Assembly (NCBI GenBank): GCA_910575725.1
Contig: CAJTFE010000036.1
Location: 1 to 49,835, forward strand
Length of the DNA: 49,835 nucleotides
Reading direction: 5' to 3'
Source: Clostridia bacterium
GTDB taxonomy: Bacteria; Bacillota; Clostridia; Lachnospirales; Lachnospiraceae
In this document: in pieces, positions 1-8,693 of the stretch
How the letters are laid out: each line of letters opens with the position of its first letter
Numbering within the stretch: the first letter of the stretch is position 1
The notes under the pieces: generated by a model
The model's input: only the letters and a program-made list of their open reading frames with translations
What the model was told of the DNA's origin: nothing
Databases searched by the model: none
Program-made: the position numbers and the translations under genes

Positions 1-1
1 T

Positions 2-43
2 GATTTTGATAAGTTATTGCTTGGAATTGGTGATGGGGAGTAG
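2..43 (+). CDS. Possible 3' end of a truncated upstream CDS
   Basis: Thirteen sense codons ending in TAG run in from the window edge. They are too few to identify a family, and the frame may be open by chance. The following 350 bases hold no credible gene, only the palindromes and promoter listed next. Confidence 0.2.
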   Translation, partial: DFDKLLLGIGDGE

Positions 44-290
44 GAAAGTTTTTTCAATCCGAAAAGAACTTGACAATAATTCATCATCAATTTTGTTTTA
101 ACTTGGCAATACCCTGCCATGCTCCCTATGAAATTAAGCGGATTCTAGCGATTTTGGCTTAAAGAAAGTGAAAAAAATTCGTGGCAAAAGCTTGACATGA
201 ACGGGGTATGGGGCGTTGTGTGTCGAAAACAGTCTGATTGGTATGTGTAGGTATCCTTTTTCCATATGTTTGCCTGTTGATACATAAGAT

Positions 291-304
291 TGTGTAAATA
301 CACA
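291..304. promoter_or_regulatory. Palindromic operator-like site, upstream copy
   Basis: TGTGTAAATACACA is a 14-bp sequence with perfect 5-bp arms and a 4-bp centre. A near-identical copy lies at 366-379, and the two bracket the promoter at 322-350. The 75-bp separation is close to seven helical turns, which suits looping by a dimeric repressor. The regulator is unknown. Confidence 0.5.
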
Positions 305-321
305 TAAAATAGCAATTGATG

Positions 322-350
322 TTGACTTAAAAATTATTTAGTGATACGAT
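322..350 (+). promoter_or_regulatory. Sigma-A-type promoter with extended -10
   Basis: TTGACT at 322-327 and TACGAT at 345-350 are separated by 17 bp. A TG dinucleotide at 342-343 makes an extended -10. It lies about 48 bp upstream of the ATPase start at 398 and between two identical-type palindromes. Confidence 0.6.
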
Positions 351-365
351 AACATTACTTGGAAA

Positions 366-379
366 TGTGTTAATACACA
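366..379. promoter_or_regulatory. Palindromic operator-like site, downstream copy
   Basis: TGTGTTAATACACA differs from the 291-304 copy by one central base. It lies just downstream of the predicted transcription start and 6 bases before the AAGGAG ribosome-binding site. A bound protein here would block elongation or translation. Confidence 0.5.
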
Positions 380-397
380 AAAATAAGGAGCGAAAGC

Positions 398-1651
398 ATG
401 GAGATTAAAAGAGATTTTTATCTTGAACAGTTAAAAATAAGAAAAGATAACGGAATGATCAAAATTATTACAGGAATCAGAAGATGCGGAAAATCTTTCC
501 TGTTATTTGTGCTATATAAGAAATATTTATTGGAAAGTGGAGTGGATAGTAACCACATCATTGAGATAGCACTAGATGGAATTGAAAATGAGGAGTTGAG
601 AGATCCAAAAAGATGTTATCAGTATATCAAGAATGTAATGAAGGACGAAGGGAAATATTATTTGTTTTTGGATGAAGTGCAGTTTATGCCCAGATTTGAA
701 GAAGTACTGAACAGTCTGCTTCGCATAAGTAATATTGATGTATATGTAACCGGAAGCAACTCTAAATTTTTATCCAGCGATATTATAACTGAGTTTAGGG
801 GCAGAGGTGATGAAATTAGAATTTATCCTTTGTCCTTTGCTGAATTTTACGCAGTTTTTGACAGGGATTATGATGATGCGTGGAATGAGTATATGATATA
901 TGGCGGACTTCCGCAAGTGGTACAATTTTCAGTGGAACGTCAAAAGGCAGAGTATTTGAAAAATATTTTTGCAAATGTTTATCTCAAGGATGTAGTTGAG
1001 CGAAATAAGATTCAGAATGTGGATGAGATTGGAACTTTAGTGGATATACTTGCTTCTGCCATAGGAGCGCCTACAAATCCAACGAAAATATCGCATACAT
1101 TCAAATCAGAATGTGGTATCAATTATAGTAACAAAACTATTTCCAACCATATTGATTATTTAACACAAAGTTTTCTGATCTCTAAAGCCAGTCGATACGA
1201 TATTAAAGGTAGAAAATATGTGGGTGCAAATCTAAAGTATTACTTTACGGATGTAGGACTTAGAAATGCCAGATTGAACTTTAGACAACAGGAGCCTACT
1301 CATATTATGGAGAACATTGTTTATAATGAGTTACTTGTACGAGGTTATAATGTGGATGTTGGTATTGTAGAAGTGTATGCAAAGAGTAGCGAAGGAAAAA
1401 CCATTCGTAAGCAGTTGGAGGTTGATTTTGTAGTAAATCAGAGCAGTCAGAGATATTACATTCAGGTAGCTTATGATATGGCTTCTGAGGAAAAGCAGAT
1501 ACAAGAGCTTAATTCACTTCGAAATATTCCAGATTCATTCAAGAAGATTGTTATCTTGAATGGTACAAAAAAGCCGTGGAGAAATGATGAGGGATTTGTG
1601 ATTATGGGGATGAAATATTTCCTTCTCAATGCGGATAGTTTGGAGTTTTAG
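398..1651 (+). CDS. AAA ATPase with DUF4143 C-terminal domain
   Basis: Predicted P-loop ATPase of the AAA_14/DUF4143 type. Walker A is TGIRRCGKS at about residues 25-33. Walker B is FLDE at about 90-93, and a sensor-like VTGSNSKFL follows near 115. The C-terminal third is DUF4143-like and carries EVDFVV and YYIQVAY, which resemble a PD-(D/E)XK nuclease-type core. The length of 417 residues is normal for the family. The start is ATG with AAGGAG at 385-390, 7 bases upstream. It is expressed alone from its own promoter between two palindromic sites. Such proteins are common in gut Clostridia and Bacteroidetes, but their biochemical role is not established. The family call is firm; the function is not. 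Confidence 0.85.
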   Translation: MEIKRDFYLEQLKIRKDNGMIKIITGIRRCGKSFLLFVLYKKYLLESGVDSNHIIEIALDGIENEELRDPKRCYQYIKNVMKDEGKYYLFLDEVQFMPRFEEVLNSLLRISNIDVYVTGSNSKFLSSDIITEFRGRGDEIRIYPLSFAEFYAVFDRDYDDAWNEYMIYGGLPQVVQFSVERQKAEYLKNIFANVYLKDVVERNKIQNVDEIGTLVDILASAIGAPTNPTKISHTFKSECGINYSNKTISNHIDYLTQSFLISKASRYDIKGRKYVGANLKYYFTDVGLRNARLNFRQQEPTHIMENIVYNELLVRGYNVDVGIVEVYAKSSEGKTIRKQLEVDFVVNQSSQRYYIQVAYDMASEEKQIQELNSLRNIPDSFKKIVILNGTKKPWRNDEGFVIMGMKYFLLNADSLEF

Positions 1652-1673
1652 TAAGAGACTGGTTCCTGAATAA

Positions 1674-1988
1674 CGATATCTTGACTTTGGTGATCCGGCA
1701 GAAGATTACTTCCGATCAAGAGTGTTTCCGGAAGATTTTATAGACAGCAAAGAAGTACTGGGAAATGTAGTCTGGTATTTCGCATCCTTTGGCGAAGCGA
1801 TTCGTGATTTTGCTGTTGAAGAATTTTGTCAGGAAGATGAAAGGGATGCGGGAAAAAGCTATAAGATTAATGATTTTCATAAAATGGCAGACAATCAGGA
1901 GAGGGAATTAATTCCATTGAAACTGGAATCAAGTGATACTCTAAAGATGTTTGCACTCTATCCGTCCTTAAAAGATGCTCAAGAATAA
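1674..1988 (+). pseudogene. C-terminal remnant of an unidentified protein
   Basis: The open frame starts right after a stop codon and reads as ordinary acidic protein (DFGDPAEDYFRS, then VWYFASFGEAIRDF). The only in-frame start is a GTG at 1722 with no ribosome-binding site. Just upstream, a different frame reads DWFLNND, which fits the end of the same protein after a frameshift. I take this as the 3' part of a decayed gene. I do not recognise the family. Confidence 0.4.
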
Positions 1989-2028
1989 TATTTTAGGTGC
2001 AGAAAAAAAGTTAAAAGGAGAAAGCATT

Positions 2029-2769
2029 ATGGCGAAAATTACAATTACAAAAGGGAACGAGTTTATGATAGCGGTAAGAGATGAAATAACAAAAGATGAT
2101 CTTTTTATTGAACAATACGAATGCGCTGCAAATATATTAGACAGAATTGTTGGAGCCTCAATAGAAGTGAGAGATAAAAAAGAATTCTGGAAATCACAGG
2201 ATTATGAGAATAATATTATCGCATTTTGTGGGGAACGGGGAGAAGGAAAAAGCAGTGTTATGATGACTTTTGTCAATGCCATATATCATAATTCAAATAA
2301 GGAAATTTTTTTGAATTGTAAAAATGTTGAAAGTACATATTTTGTGGAACCGATTTTGATTGACCCATCATTATTTGATGATGTTCATAATGTTTTAGAC
2401 ATTGTGCTTGCAAAGATTTTTCGAAACTTTTATGATTGCTATAATAATGATAACCAACGTGCAGATGAGAGAACAAGAGAAGAACTGCTTGACCGCTTCC
2501 AAAAGGTTTACCGCTATGTTTCTTTAATCAATAACCAAAAGCAGATGTTGGATGATGAGTTTGATTATGAAGGGAATATCAGTAAGCTTACGAAACTAGG
2601 GGAGAGTACAAAACTGAAAGAAGAACTGACAGAGTTAATAAAAGATTATTTGAATTTTATGGAAACACGTGATGGAAAAAAACAATTAATCATTGCAATT
2701 GATGATTTAGATTTATGTAGCGCAAATGCATATAAGATGACAGAACAGATTCGAAAATACTTAATATAA
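2029..2769 (+). pseudogene. KAP-type P-loop NTPase, 3'-truncated by an insertion sequence
   Basis: The N-terminal part of a KAP-like P-loop NTPase. Walker A is GERGEGKS at residues 68-75 and Walker B is IIAIDDLDLC at about 221-230. The start chosen is ATG 2029, with AAAAGGAG at 2013-2020. The frame stops at 2769, right after QIRKYLI, at the edge of insertion-sequence-like DNA. KAP proteins normally continue for several hundred residues beyond Walker B, and no continuation exists on the other side of the insertion. The gene is therefore broken. KAP NTPases are membrane-associated and often lie in phage-defence islands; that role is an inference here. DNA is AT-rich. Confidence 0.7.
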
Positions 2770-2770
2770 C

Positions 2771-3490
2771 ACAGCACTTTACAACTTTTTATAGATAGCC
2801 ACAATTGCGCATAACTCCCAGCTCATAACGGATTTCCTGCGGACTTTGACCCTGGTACTTTTGGAATTCCTTACTATAGTATGGCAACATCCTTTTCCGG
2901 TTCAACAGCTATCTCTTCTGGTACCGCTGTGCATAGGAACAGACGGAAACTGCCAGGCTTTCCAGGGTCAGCGGCTGTCACGCAGGCATATACGGTACGG
3001 CCTTTCCACAGGTTTGTAATGACCTTGCGGCATCCGAGGGGAACGGAGAGGCAAGTGATTCCATCCGCTGACTTAAGCGGCACATGGAGCATGAGACTGA
3101 CGAAGCAGTGCCCCTTAAGGTAATTGGAGCCGTTATGGGCGGCATGGTCAAACAAGTTTGAGCGGCCTGAAATTTCGTACCGTATTTTTCCACTAAGGTA
3201 TCATCAATGGAGAGGAACACGGAGGAATCCCTCAGGGAAATGGGTATACAGCTTAAAACAAGCCTGGCAGTTACAGCTGTCCATCTGAGGTGGTCAAAAG
3301 CAGCATAGCTGAGCGTATAGTAAAAGGAATTCAGCGACTTGCCAGTAAGCCTTGAAATTATATGCATCCATGCAAACCGGATGGAGCGGAAAGAATCCAG
3401 GGCCAACATGGAAATGACCAGCAGGAACAAATTTTCCGCAGATGGCATTGAGGCATCCTGAAAATAATTCCAAAGAACCAAAAAAGCTTA
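2771..3490 (-). mobile_element. Degraded insertion sequence with a broken DDE-type transposase
   Basis: The minus strand carries pieces of one transposase in different frames. A piece from about 3481 to 3170 contains SLRDSSVFLSIDDTLVEKYG, the first catalytic-Asp region of an IS4/IS701-like DDE enzyme. A second frame (about 3170-2874) continues it with FDHAAHNGSNYLKGH. A short third piece ending at 2789 contains KYQGQSPQEIRYELG and is probably the C-terminus. The middle of the protein is missing, so the element has frameshifts and an internal deletion and is dead. No clear terminal inverted repeats were found. It separates the truncated KAP gene from the TOTE gene. Confidence 0.65.
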
Positions 3491-3520
3491 TTAAAAGTAT
3501 GGTTTCTCGAAAACAAAAGA

Positions 3521-6394
3521 TTGAAAATGCAGTTGGAAAAGGCAAACATTGCATATGAATCAGACAACCCATTTGAAGAGAAGATTGAAACAAATGAAGA
3601 ATATGATCCGGATCAGGGCGAACGCATCCTAAGTAAATATATTACGGAAGATCTGGTAAATAAGTATTTTGCAATGTTTTGGGGAAGGACAGATGTATAT
3701 GCGAAAAGAGGCACAAAAGGCGGATACTTTCCACAATGCAATCATAGATGGACGGAACGAATATGCCCCAAACAGCGTGGTGAAAAAATTAACTGTGAAG
3801 CCTGCGGGCATAGAGAGTGGACGAAACTGGAACCCAGAAAAATCATAGAGCATCTTCTTGGCTGCAGAGAAGATGGCGCGGATGTCTTGGGCATCTATCC
3901 GCTGCTTCCGGATGGTACATGCCGCTTTCTTGTTTTTGATTTTGACAACCATGAAAAAGGCGCTGAAAAAACGGATTTTGCCAATGATGATGAGGAATGG
4001 CATGAAGAGGTCGATGCCTTAAGGCGCATATGTGAAAGCAACGGCATAACACCATTAGTGGAGAGGTCAAGATCAGGCAGAGGAGCACATGTATGGATTT
4101 TTTTCAAAAAACCTGTACCGGCATCTCTGGCAAGAAATTTCGGCTTTCTTTTGCTGGATAAAGGCTCCGCATCGATTAATTTAAAATCCTTTCATTATTA
4201 CGATCGCATGTACCCATCACAGGATGTCGCAAGCAGTATAGGGAATTTAATAGCTTTGCCATTACAGGGACAGGCATTGAAAAGCGGAAACAGTGCATTT
4301 GTTGACAAAAATTGGAATGCTTATCCGGAACAGTGGGATATTTTGTTAAATCATACGGAAAAGCTGTCATTGGAAGATATAGAAGAGCATATGAAAAAAT
4401 GGCAGACAGAGCTTGCGGAAAAGAAAGGGATTGTTTCCCTTGAGGCTTTGCAAAGCCGTCCAAAACCGTGGAAGAAAAAAGACGGTTTTGTAAAGTCAGA
4501 TGTGGTTGGGAAGATGCACATTGTTCTTGGAGACGGCATATATGTTGATACATTAAATCTAATGCCGCGATTGCAGAATCAGATCCGAAGTATGGCGGCC
4601 TTTGACAATCCCATATTTTACAAAAATAAGAGACTCGGATATTCCAATTATTATAATTTTAGCGCCATATATATGGGCAAAGATATAGACGGTTATATTC
4701 GTATTCCCAGAGGCCTTCGTGACAACCTGTGTACTTCCTGTAAAGAAGCCGGCATTGAGTATGAAATTATAGATCGCAGGGAAAAGGGGAGACCTATCAG
4801 AGTTGCTTTTAACGGCGATTTAAAGACTCAGCAGGATCTGGCGGCACAGCGTTTGCTTGCATTTGATCATGGAGTTCTCAGTGCGGCTACTGCATTTGGA
4901 AAAACTGTGGTCTGCAGCTATCTTATCGCAGAACGAAAAGTGAATACACTTATTTTGCTTCAAAGTAAAGATTTACTGGAGCAGTGGGTGGATGAACTGA
5001 ATAAATTTTTGATTATAGATGAAGAGCCGCCTATTTATAAAACAAAAAGCGGCCGGGAAAAACGCAGGAACAGTGTCATTGGAATTTTGCATGGCAATAA
5101 GAATACTTTAACAGGCATTATCGATGTGGCTATGATTGGTTCCATATATAGTAAGGGAAAATTCAATGAGTTTATCAATTCTTATGGTATGATTCTAATG
5201 GATGAGTGCCATCACTGCGGCTCTAGCACATCCATTAAAGTTATGCAGAAAGTGAATGCCAGATATATTTATGGAGTATCCGCAACACCCAAAAGGGGAG
5301 ATCATCTGGAAAAAATCATTTTTATGCTTTTAGGCCCCATAAGGCATAGCTATACTGCAAAAGAACGGGCAGTCGAGCAGGGAATTGGCCATTATGTATA
5401 TCCAAGGTATACAAGATTAATTGACACAAACGAAAGCAAAACAGATATTAATGGAGCTTATGCGCTGATTAGTACGAATTCTGCCAGAAATGAGATGGTT
5501 CTTGAAGATACAAGGATTTGTGTGAAAGAGGGAAGAACACCGGTAATTTTGACAAGATACAAAGAACAGGCAAAATATCTGTATGATCATTTACAGGGGG
5601 ATGCGGATAATATCTTTATCCTATATGGTGATAACAGTGATAAGGAAAACCGGGAAGTGCGAAGAAGACTAAAAGAAGTGCCAAAGGATCAAAGCATGAT
5701 TCTGGTTGCAACAGGCCAGAAAATCGGTGAGGGGTTTGACTATCCCAGACTGGATACTCTGATGCTGGCAGCACCGGTATCCTTTTCAAGCAGGCTTGAG
5801 CAGTATATAGGAAGATTAAATCGTGATTATGATGGAAAAACAGAAGTCATTGTGTATGATTATGTGGATTCCCATATTCGTGATTTTGACAATATGTATG
5901 CAAAGCGTCTGCGTACCTATAAACGAACAGGCTTTCAATTGATGACAAATAGCGTTCTTTCAAAACAGACAGCAAATGCAATTTATGACTCTGGAAATTA
6001 TATGGATATATTTGAGAGAGACATTGTTGAAGCACAAAAGAGGATTGTTGTATCCAGCCCGGAGCTTACCCAGGATAAGGTAGAACGCTTCATTTATCTT
6101 GTGAAATTGAGGCAGGAATATGGAGTAGATGTGACAGTTATAACAACAGAGCCGCAGAATTTATCTTATGGAAGTCCGGAATTTTGCCAAAGGCTGATGA
6201 AAGAAATGCAGGAAAACGGCATTCATGTCATTGCAAAGGATGAGGTGATTGAACATTTTGCAATTATAGACGATGACCTTGTATGGCATGGAGGAATGAA
6301 TCTGCTTGGCAGGGAAGACGCATGGGATAATCTTATGCGAATCAAATCCGTATCAGTCGCAGCAGAATTGATGGAGATTGGGGTGAAAAATTAG
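3521..6394 (+). CDS. TOTE-type archaeo-eukaryotic primase / SF2 helicase / PLD-like protein
   Basis: A 957-residue multidomain protein. Four cysteines at 73, 82, 92 and 95 form a likely zinc site beside an archaeo-eukaryotic primase domain, which has FDFD at 139-142 and SGRGAHVW at 185-192. A superfamily 2 helicase follows, with ATAFGKT at 456-462, DECH at 561-564, a VSATPKRG motif and QYIGRLNR near 765-775. A C-terminal phospholipase-D-like region ends with HFAIIDDDLVWHGGMN, where the usual HxK pair appears degenerate. This architecture matches TOTE conflict-system proteins. The start shown is TTG 3521 (ATG 3527 also possible). Neither has a ribosome-binding site and the frame runs back to the insertion-sequence remnant, so the 5' end and promoter may be lost. 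Confidence 0.8.
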   Translation: MKMQLEKANIAYESDNPFEEKIETNEEYDPDQGERILSKYITEDLVNKYFAMFWGRTDVYAKRGTKGGYFPQCNHRWTERICPKQRGEKINCEACGHREWTKLEPRKIIEHLLGCREDGADVLGIYPLLPDGTCRFLVFDFDNHEKGAEKTDFANDDEEWHEEVDALRRICESNGITPLVERSRSGRGAHVWIFFKKPVPASLARNFGFLLLDKGSASINLKSFHYYDRMYPSQDVASSIGNLIALPLQGQALKSGNSAFVDKNWNAYPEQWDILLNHTEKLSLEDIEEHMKKWQTELAEKKGIVSLEALQSRPKPWKKKDGFVKSDVVGKMHIVLGDGIYVDTLNLMPRLQNQIRSMAAFDNPIFYKNKRLGYSNYYNFSAIYMGKDIDGYIRIPRGLRDNLCTSCKEAGIEYEIIDRREKGRPIRVAFNGDLKTQQDLAAQRLLAFDHGVLSAATAFGKTVVCSYLIAERKVNTLILLQSKDLLEQWVDELNKFLIIDEEPPIYKTKSGREKRRNSVIGILHGNKNTLTGIIDVAMIGSIYSKGKFNEFINSYGMILMDECHHCGSSTSIKVMQKVNARYIYGVSATPKRGDHLEKIIFMLLGPIRHSYTAKERAVEQGIGHYVYPRYTRLIDTNESKTDINGAYALISTNSARNEMVLEDTRICVKEGRTPVILTRYKEQAKYLYDHLQGDADNIFILYGDNSDKENREVRRRLKEVPKDQSMILVATGQKIGEGFDYPRLDTLMLAAPVSFSSRLEQYIGRLNRDYDGKTEVIVYDYVDSHIRDFDNMYAKRLRTYKRTGFQLMTNSVLSKQTANAIYDSGNYMDIFERDIVEAQKRIVVSSPELTQDKVERFIYLVKLRQEYGVDVTVITTEPQNLSYGSPEFCQRLMKEMQENGIHVIAKDEVIEHFAIIDDDLVWHGGMNLLGREDAWDNLMRIKSVSVAAELMEIGVKN

Positions 6395-6460
6395 AAATTA
6401 GTGTATGGAGTGCACTTTAAAATAGTTTAAGATAAGTGATAACTGAATATTGCTATTTAG

Positions 6461-6536
6461 ATAGGGCTAAATAATCTTTCAGCCAAAGTATTGAAAACAG
6501 TATTTGCTGTTCTTTGGAGCGTTGACTTAGCCCTAT
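6461..6536. other. Nested imperfect hairpin
   Basis: ATAGGGCTAA at 6461-6470 pairs with TTAGCCCTAT at 6527-6536. Inside it, CCAAAG (6483-6488) pairs with CTTTGG (6512-6517), and ACAG (6497-6500) pairs with CTGT (6507-6510). There is no T-run, so it is not a classical terminator. It may be a structured RNA end or a small palindromic repeat. Confidence 0.5.
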
Positions 6537-6563
6537 TTGCCCAGATATCAGCCGCCCCGAAAA

Positions 6564-6590
6564 ACGAATTTATTTCCCATGCATATAATT
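6564..6590 (+). promoter_or_regulatory. Candidate sigma-K-like promoter for the first collagen-like gene
   Basis: AC at 6564-6565, a 16-bp gap, then CATATAATT at 6582-6590, preceded by G. This resembles the sigma-K pattern (AC, 16-17 bp, gCATAnnnTA) with one mismatch. It also contains TATAAT without a matching -35. The second collagen-like gene has the same arrangement. Confidence 0.4.
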
Positions 6591-6643
6591 TACTATGATA
6601 AATGCTTATCACGCAATAGGAAATATAAATGAGGTGGTTTCAA

Positions 6644-7486
6644 TTGAATAACTATAACAGGAACTGGATGTTCAATCCGCCGAATCTGTTTGGCATGAGA
6701 ACTCCCAACAGAAATTATAATCAGGGGCGGCCGCAGCCTTTCCCCAATGCAGCATATCAGGCAAATACTGCCGTACCGGCTTCCTATCAGCATACAGAAG
6801 CTGCGGAACAGGAGGAACATGATTCTTTCGCACCTATTGAGCTCCCGGCAATGGAGGCTGAAAAAATAGAAATTCCAAAATCTTCCGAACCTTCTCCTGA
6901 ACGCGGCGAGCCCGGCCCAATGGGGCCGAGAGGAGAGCCCGGGCCGCCAGGCAGCCCAGGGGAACGGGGAGAAACAGGCCCTCAGGGAGTGACAGGGCCC
7001 CAGGGGCCCCAAGGCGTCACAGGCCCAATGGGGCCAAAAGGAGAATCTGGCGCACGGGGGCCGGCAGGCCCGGCCGGATATCCGCAAAACAGTATATTTG
7101 CATTATTTTCGGGTCAGGAGCTTCTGATGCCGGAGAGCGCCAGCCTGCCGCTTAAGCCGGAGATACCGGATATCACACAAAATATCTCTGCTGGCAGCGA
7201 CTGCTCCATCGTACTGACTCCAGGCTTCTATGCCGTCAGTTTTTATATATCCACAGAAATGAAAAGGCATGGCTATATAGAGTTGACGCCTATATTTAAC
7301 GGTTGTAAGCAGAGCCGGTATACCACATACGCAGAGGCGGCAAGGCGGAAGGAAATACTGGCCATATCAAGATATTTTATCATCGAGATTCCCTCCGGCT
7401 CTACATTGACCTTTGTATGGCGTTCTTCAGAGGAGGCTTGCAAAATCAACATGAATCTGAGCATAGAAAAGCTCTGCAGGCAATAG
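6644..7486 (+). CDS. Collagen-like triple-helix repeat protein
   Basis: A protein of about 280 residues. The N-terminal region (1-87) is Asn/Pro-rich and has no signal peptide. Residues 88-146 are about twenty Gly-X-Y triplets such as GEPGPMGPR. The C-terminal domain is predicted beta-rich ([21 protein letters not shown]) and resembles the trimerising C1q/TNF-like heads of exosporium collagen proteins. I chose TTG 6644 because GAGGTGG at 6631-6637 gives correct spacing. The upstream in-frame ATG at 6629 overlaps that site and has none of its own. The glycosyltransferase gene begins 23 bases downstream and probably shares the transcript. Lack of a signal peptide fits assembly on the spore from the mother cell, which is an inference. 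Confidence 0.8.
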   Translation: MNNYNRNWMFNPPNLFGMRTPNRNYNQGRPQPFPNAAYQANTAVPASYQHTEAAEQEEHDSFAPIELPAMEAEKIEIPKSSEPSPERGEPGPMGPRGEPGPPGSPGERGETGPQGVTGPQGPQGVTGPMGPKGESGARGPAGPAGYPQNSIFALFSGQELLMPESASLPLKPEIPDITQNISAGSDCSIVLTPGFYAVSFYISTEMKRHGYIELTPIFNGCKQSRYTTYAEAARRKEILAISRYFIIEIPSGSTLTFVWRSSEEACKINMNLSIEKLCRQ

Positions 7487-7509
7487 CATAGAGAGGGGAG
7501 GCGGACAAT

Positions 7510-8577
7510 ATGCCGACAATAAGTCTTTGCATGATTGTGAAAAATGAGGAGATGAATCTTGCGCGCTGTCTGGACAGTGTGGCGGATCTTGTAGAGGAAA
7601 TAATAATTGTAGATACCGGTTCAAAGGATCGGACAGTGGAAATAGCGTCTCATTATACAACGAAGGTATATTCGCATCCATGGAAGGATGATTTTTCCGA
7701 TGCCAGAAATTATTCCTTTTCCAAAGCAGCTATGGACTATTGTATGTGGATGGATGCTGACGATATTCTGGAAGAGAGGGAAAAGGACAAATTTCTTAAG
7801 CTGAAACAGTCTTTGACTCCGGATATAGATATGGTAATGATGAAATATCATACGGCATTTGATGAGGCTGGAAAGCCGTCCTTTTCTTATTTCAGGGAAC
7901 GGTGGATTCGAAACTGCGGTCTGTACCGTTGGATAGGCGCAGTTCATGAAGTGATTCCGCCAAAGGGCAGGATCCTGTATTCGGATCTAGGGATCTGCCA
8001 TAAAAAAACAGGCCCAGGATCCCCTGACCGGAATCTGAAGATATATCAGAAGCTCCTTGCAGAGGGAAAGCGGTTGGAACCAAGGCAGCAATACTATTAT
8101 GGGAGGGAACTGTATTATCACGAAGAATATAAGGAAGCTGTTTGTGTATTTGAACAATTTCTGCTCTCAGAGGAGGGATGGATTGAAAATAAAATAGAAG
8201 CCTGCGCTATTTGCGCCAGATGTTATGAGAAGCTGGGGGAGGAGCAGGCTGCGCTGCTGACGCTTTTGCGCAGCATGAGCTTCGATCTGCCGAGAGCTGA
8301 ATTGTGCTGTGAGATTGGAAAGTACTTTCTGGAGCATGAAAGCTTTTATCATGCCATTTATTGGTATGAGACTGCATTGAAGATACCTAAAAATGAATAT
8401 TCCGGTGGGTTTATTCTGCCGGACTGCTATGATTATATCCCACTTTTGCAGCTATGCGTCTGCTATGACAAATTGGGGGATCGTCAGAAGGCAAAAGAAT
8501 ACAACGAACGGGCCGGAGTCTGTAAGCCTTATTCCAAGGCATATCTTTACAATAAGCAGTATTTTGAAGGAATTTGA
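7510..8577 (+). CDS. Family 2 glycosyltransferase with TPR-like C-terminus
   Basis: A cytoplasmic GT2 enzyme of 355 residues. The N-terminal GT-A domain starts with SLCMIVKNEE and IIIVDTGSKDRT. Its nucleotide-sugar/metal motif is WMDADD near residue 81. The C-terminal half, from about residue 180, contains helical tetratricopeptide-like repeats (YYYGRELYYHEEYKEAVCVF, and CVCYDKLGDRQKAKEYNERA). ATG 7510 follows AGGGGAGG. Lying between two collagen-like genes, it probably glycosylates Thr/Ser residues in their Gly-X-Y repeats, as inferred for similar clusters in Bacillus and Clostridia. The sugar donor cannot be told from sequence. Confidence 0.85.
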   Translation: MPTISLCMIVKNEEMNLARCLDSVADLVEEIIIVDTGSKDRTVEIASHYTTKVYSHPWKDDFSDARNYSFSKAAMDYCMWMDADDILEEREKDKFLKLKQSLTPDIDMVMMKYHTAFDEAGKPSFSYFRERWIRNCGLYRWIGAVHEVIPPKGRILYSDLGICHKKTGPGSPDRNLKIYQKLLAEGKRLEPRQQYYYGRELYYHEEYKEAVCVFEQFLLSEEGWIENKIEACAICARCYEKLGEEQAALLTLLRSMSFDLPRAELCCEIGKYFLEHESFYHAIYWYETALKIPKNEYSGGFILPDCYDYIPLLQLCVCYDKLGDRQKAKEYNERAGVCKPYSKAYLYNKQYFEGI

Positions 8578-8606
8578 GTTTTTGATATTCGACTCGACAA
8601 AAAGTA

Positions 8607-8633
8607 ACAATTATTTCAGAGTTACATAAAATA
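8607..8633 (+). promoter_or_regulatory. Candidate sigma-K-like promoter for the second collagen-like gene
   Basis: AC at 8607-8608, a 16-bp gap, then CATAAAATA at 8625-8633, a full match to CATAnnnTA. GTAAC and GTTAC form a small inverted repeat between the two elements. The spacing is identical to that before the first collagen-like gene. Confidence 0.45.
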
Positions 8634-8693
8634 TTTGTAGAAGGAGATCCGATTTCGGCGTCTTTTTCAATAAGTATGAAGGATGTGTTTCGT

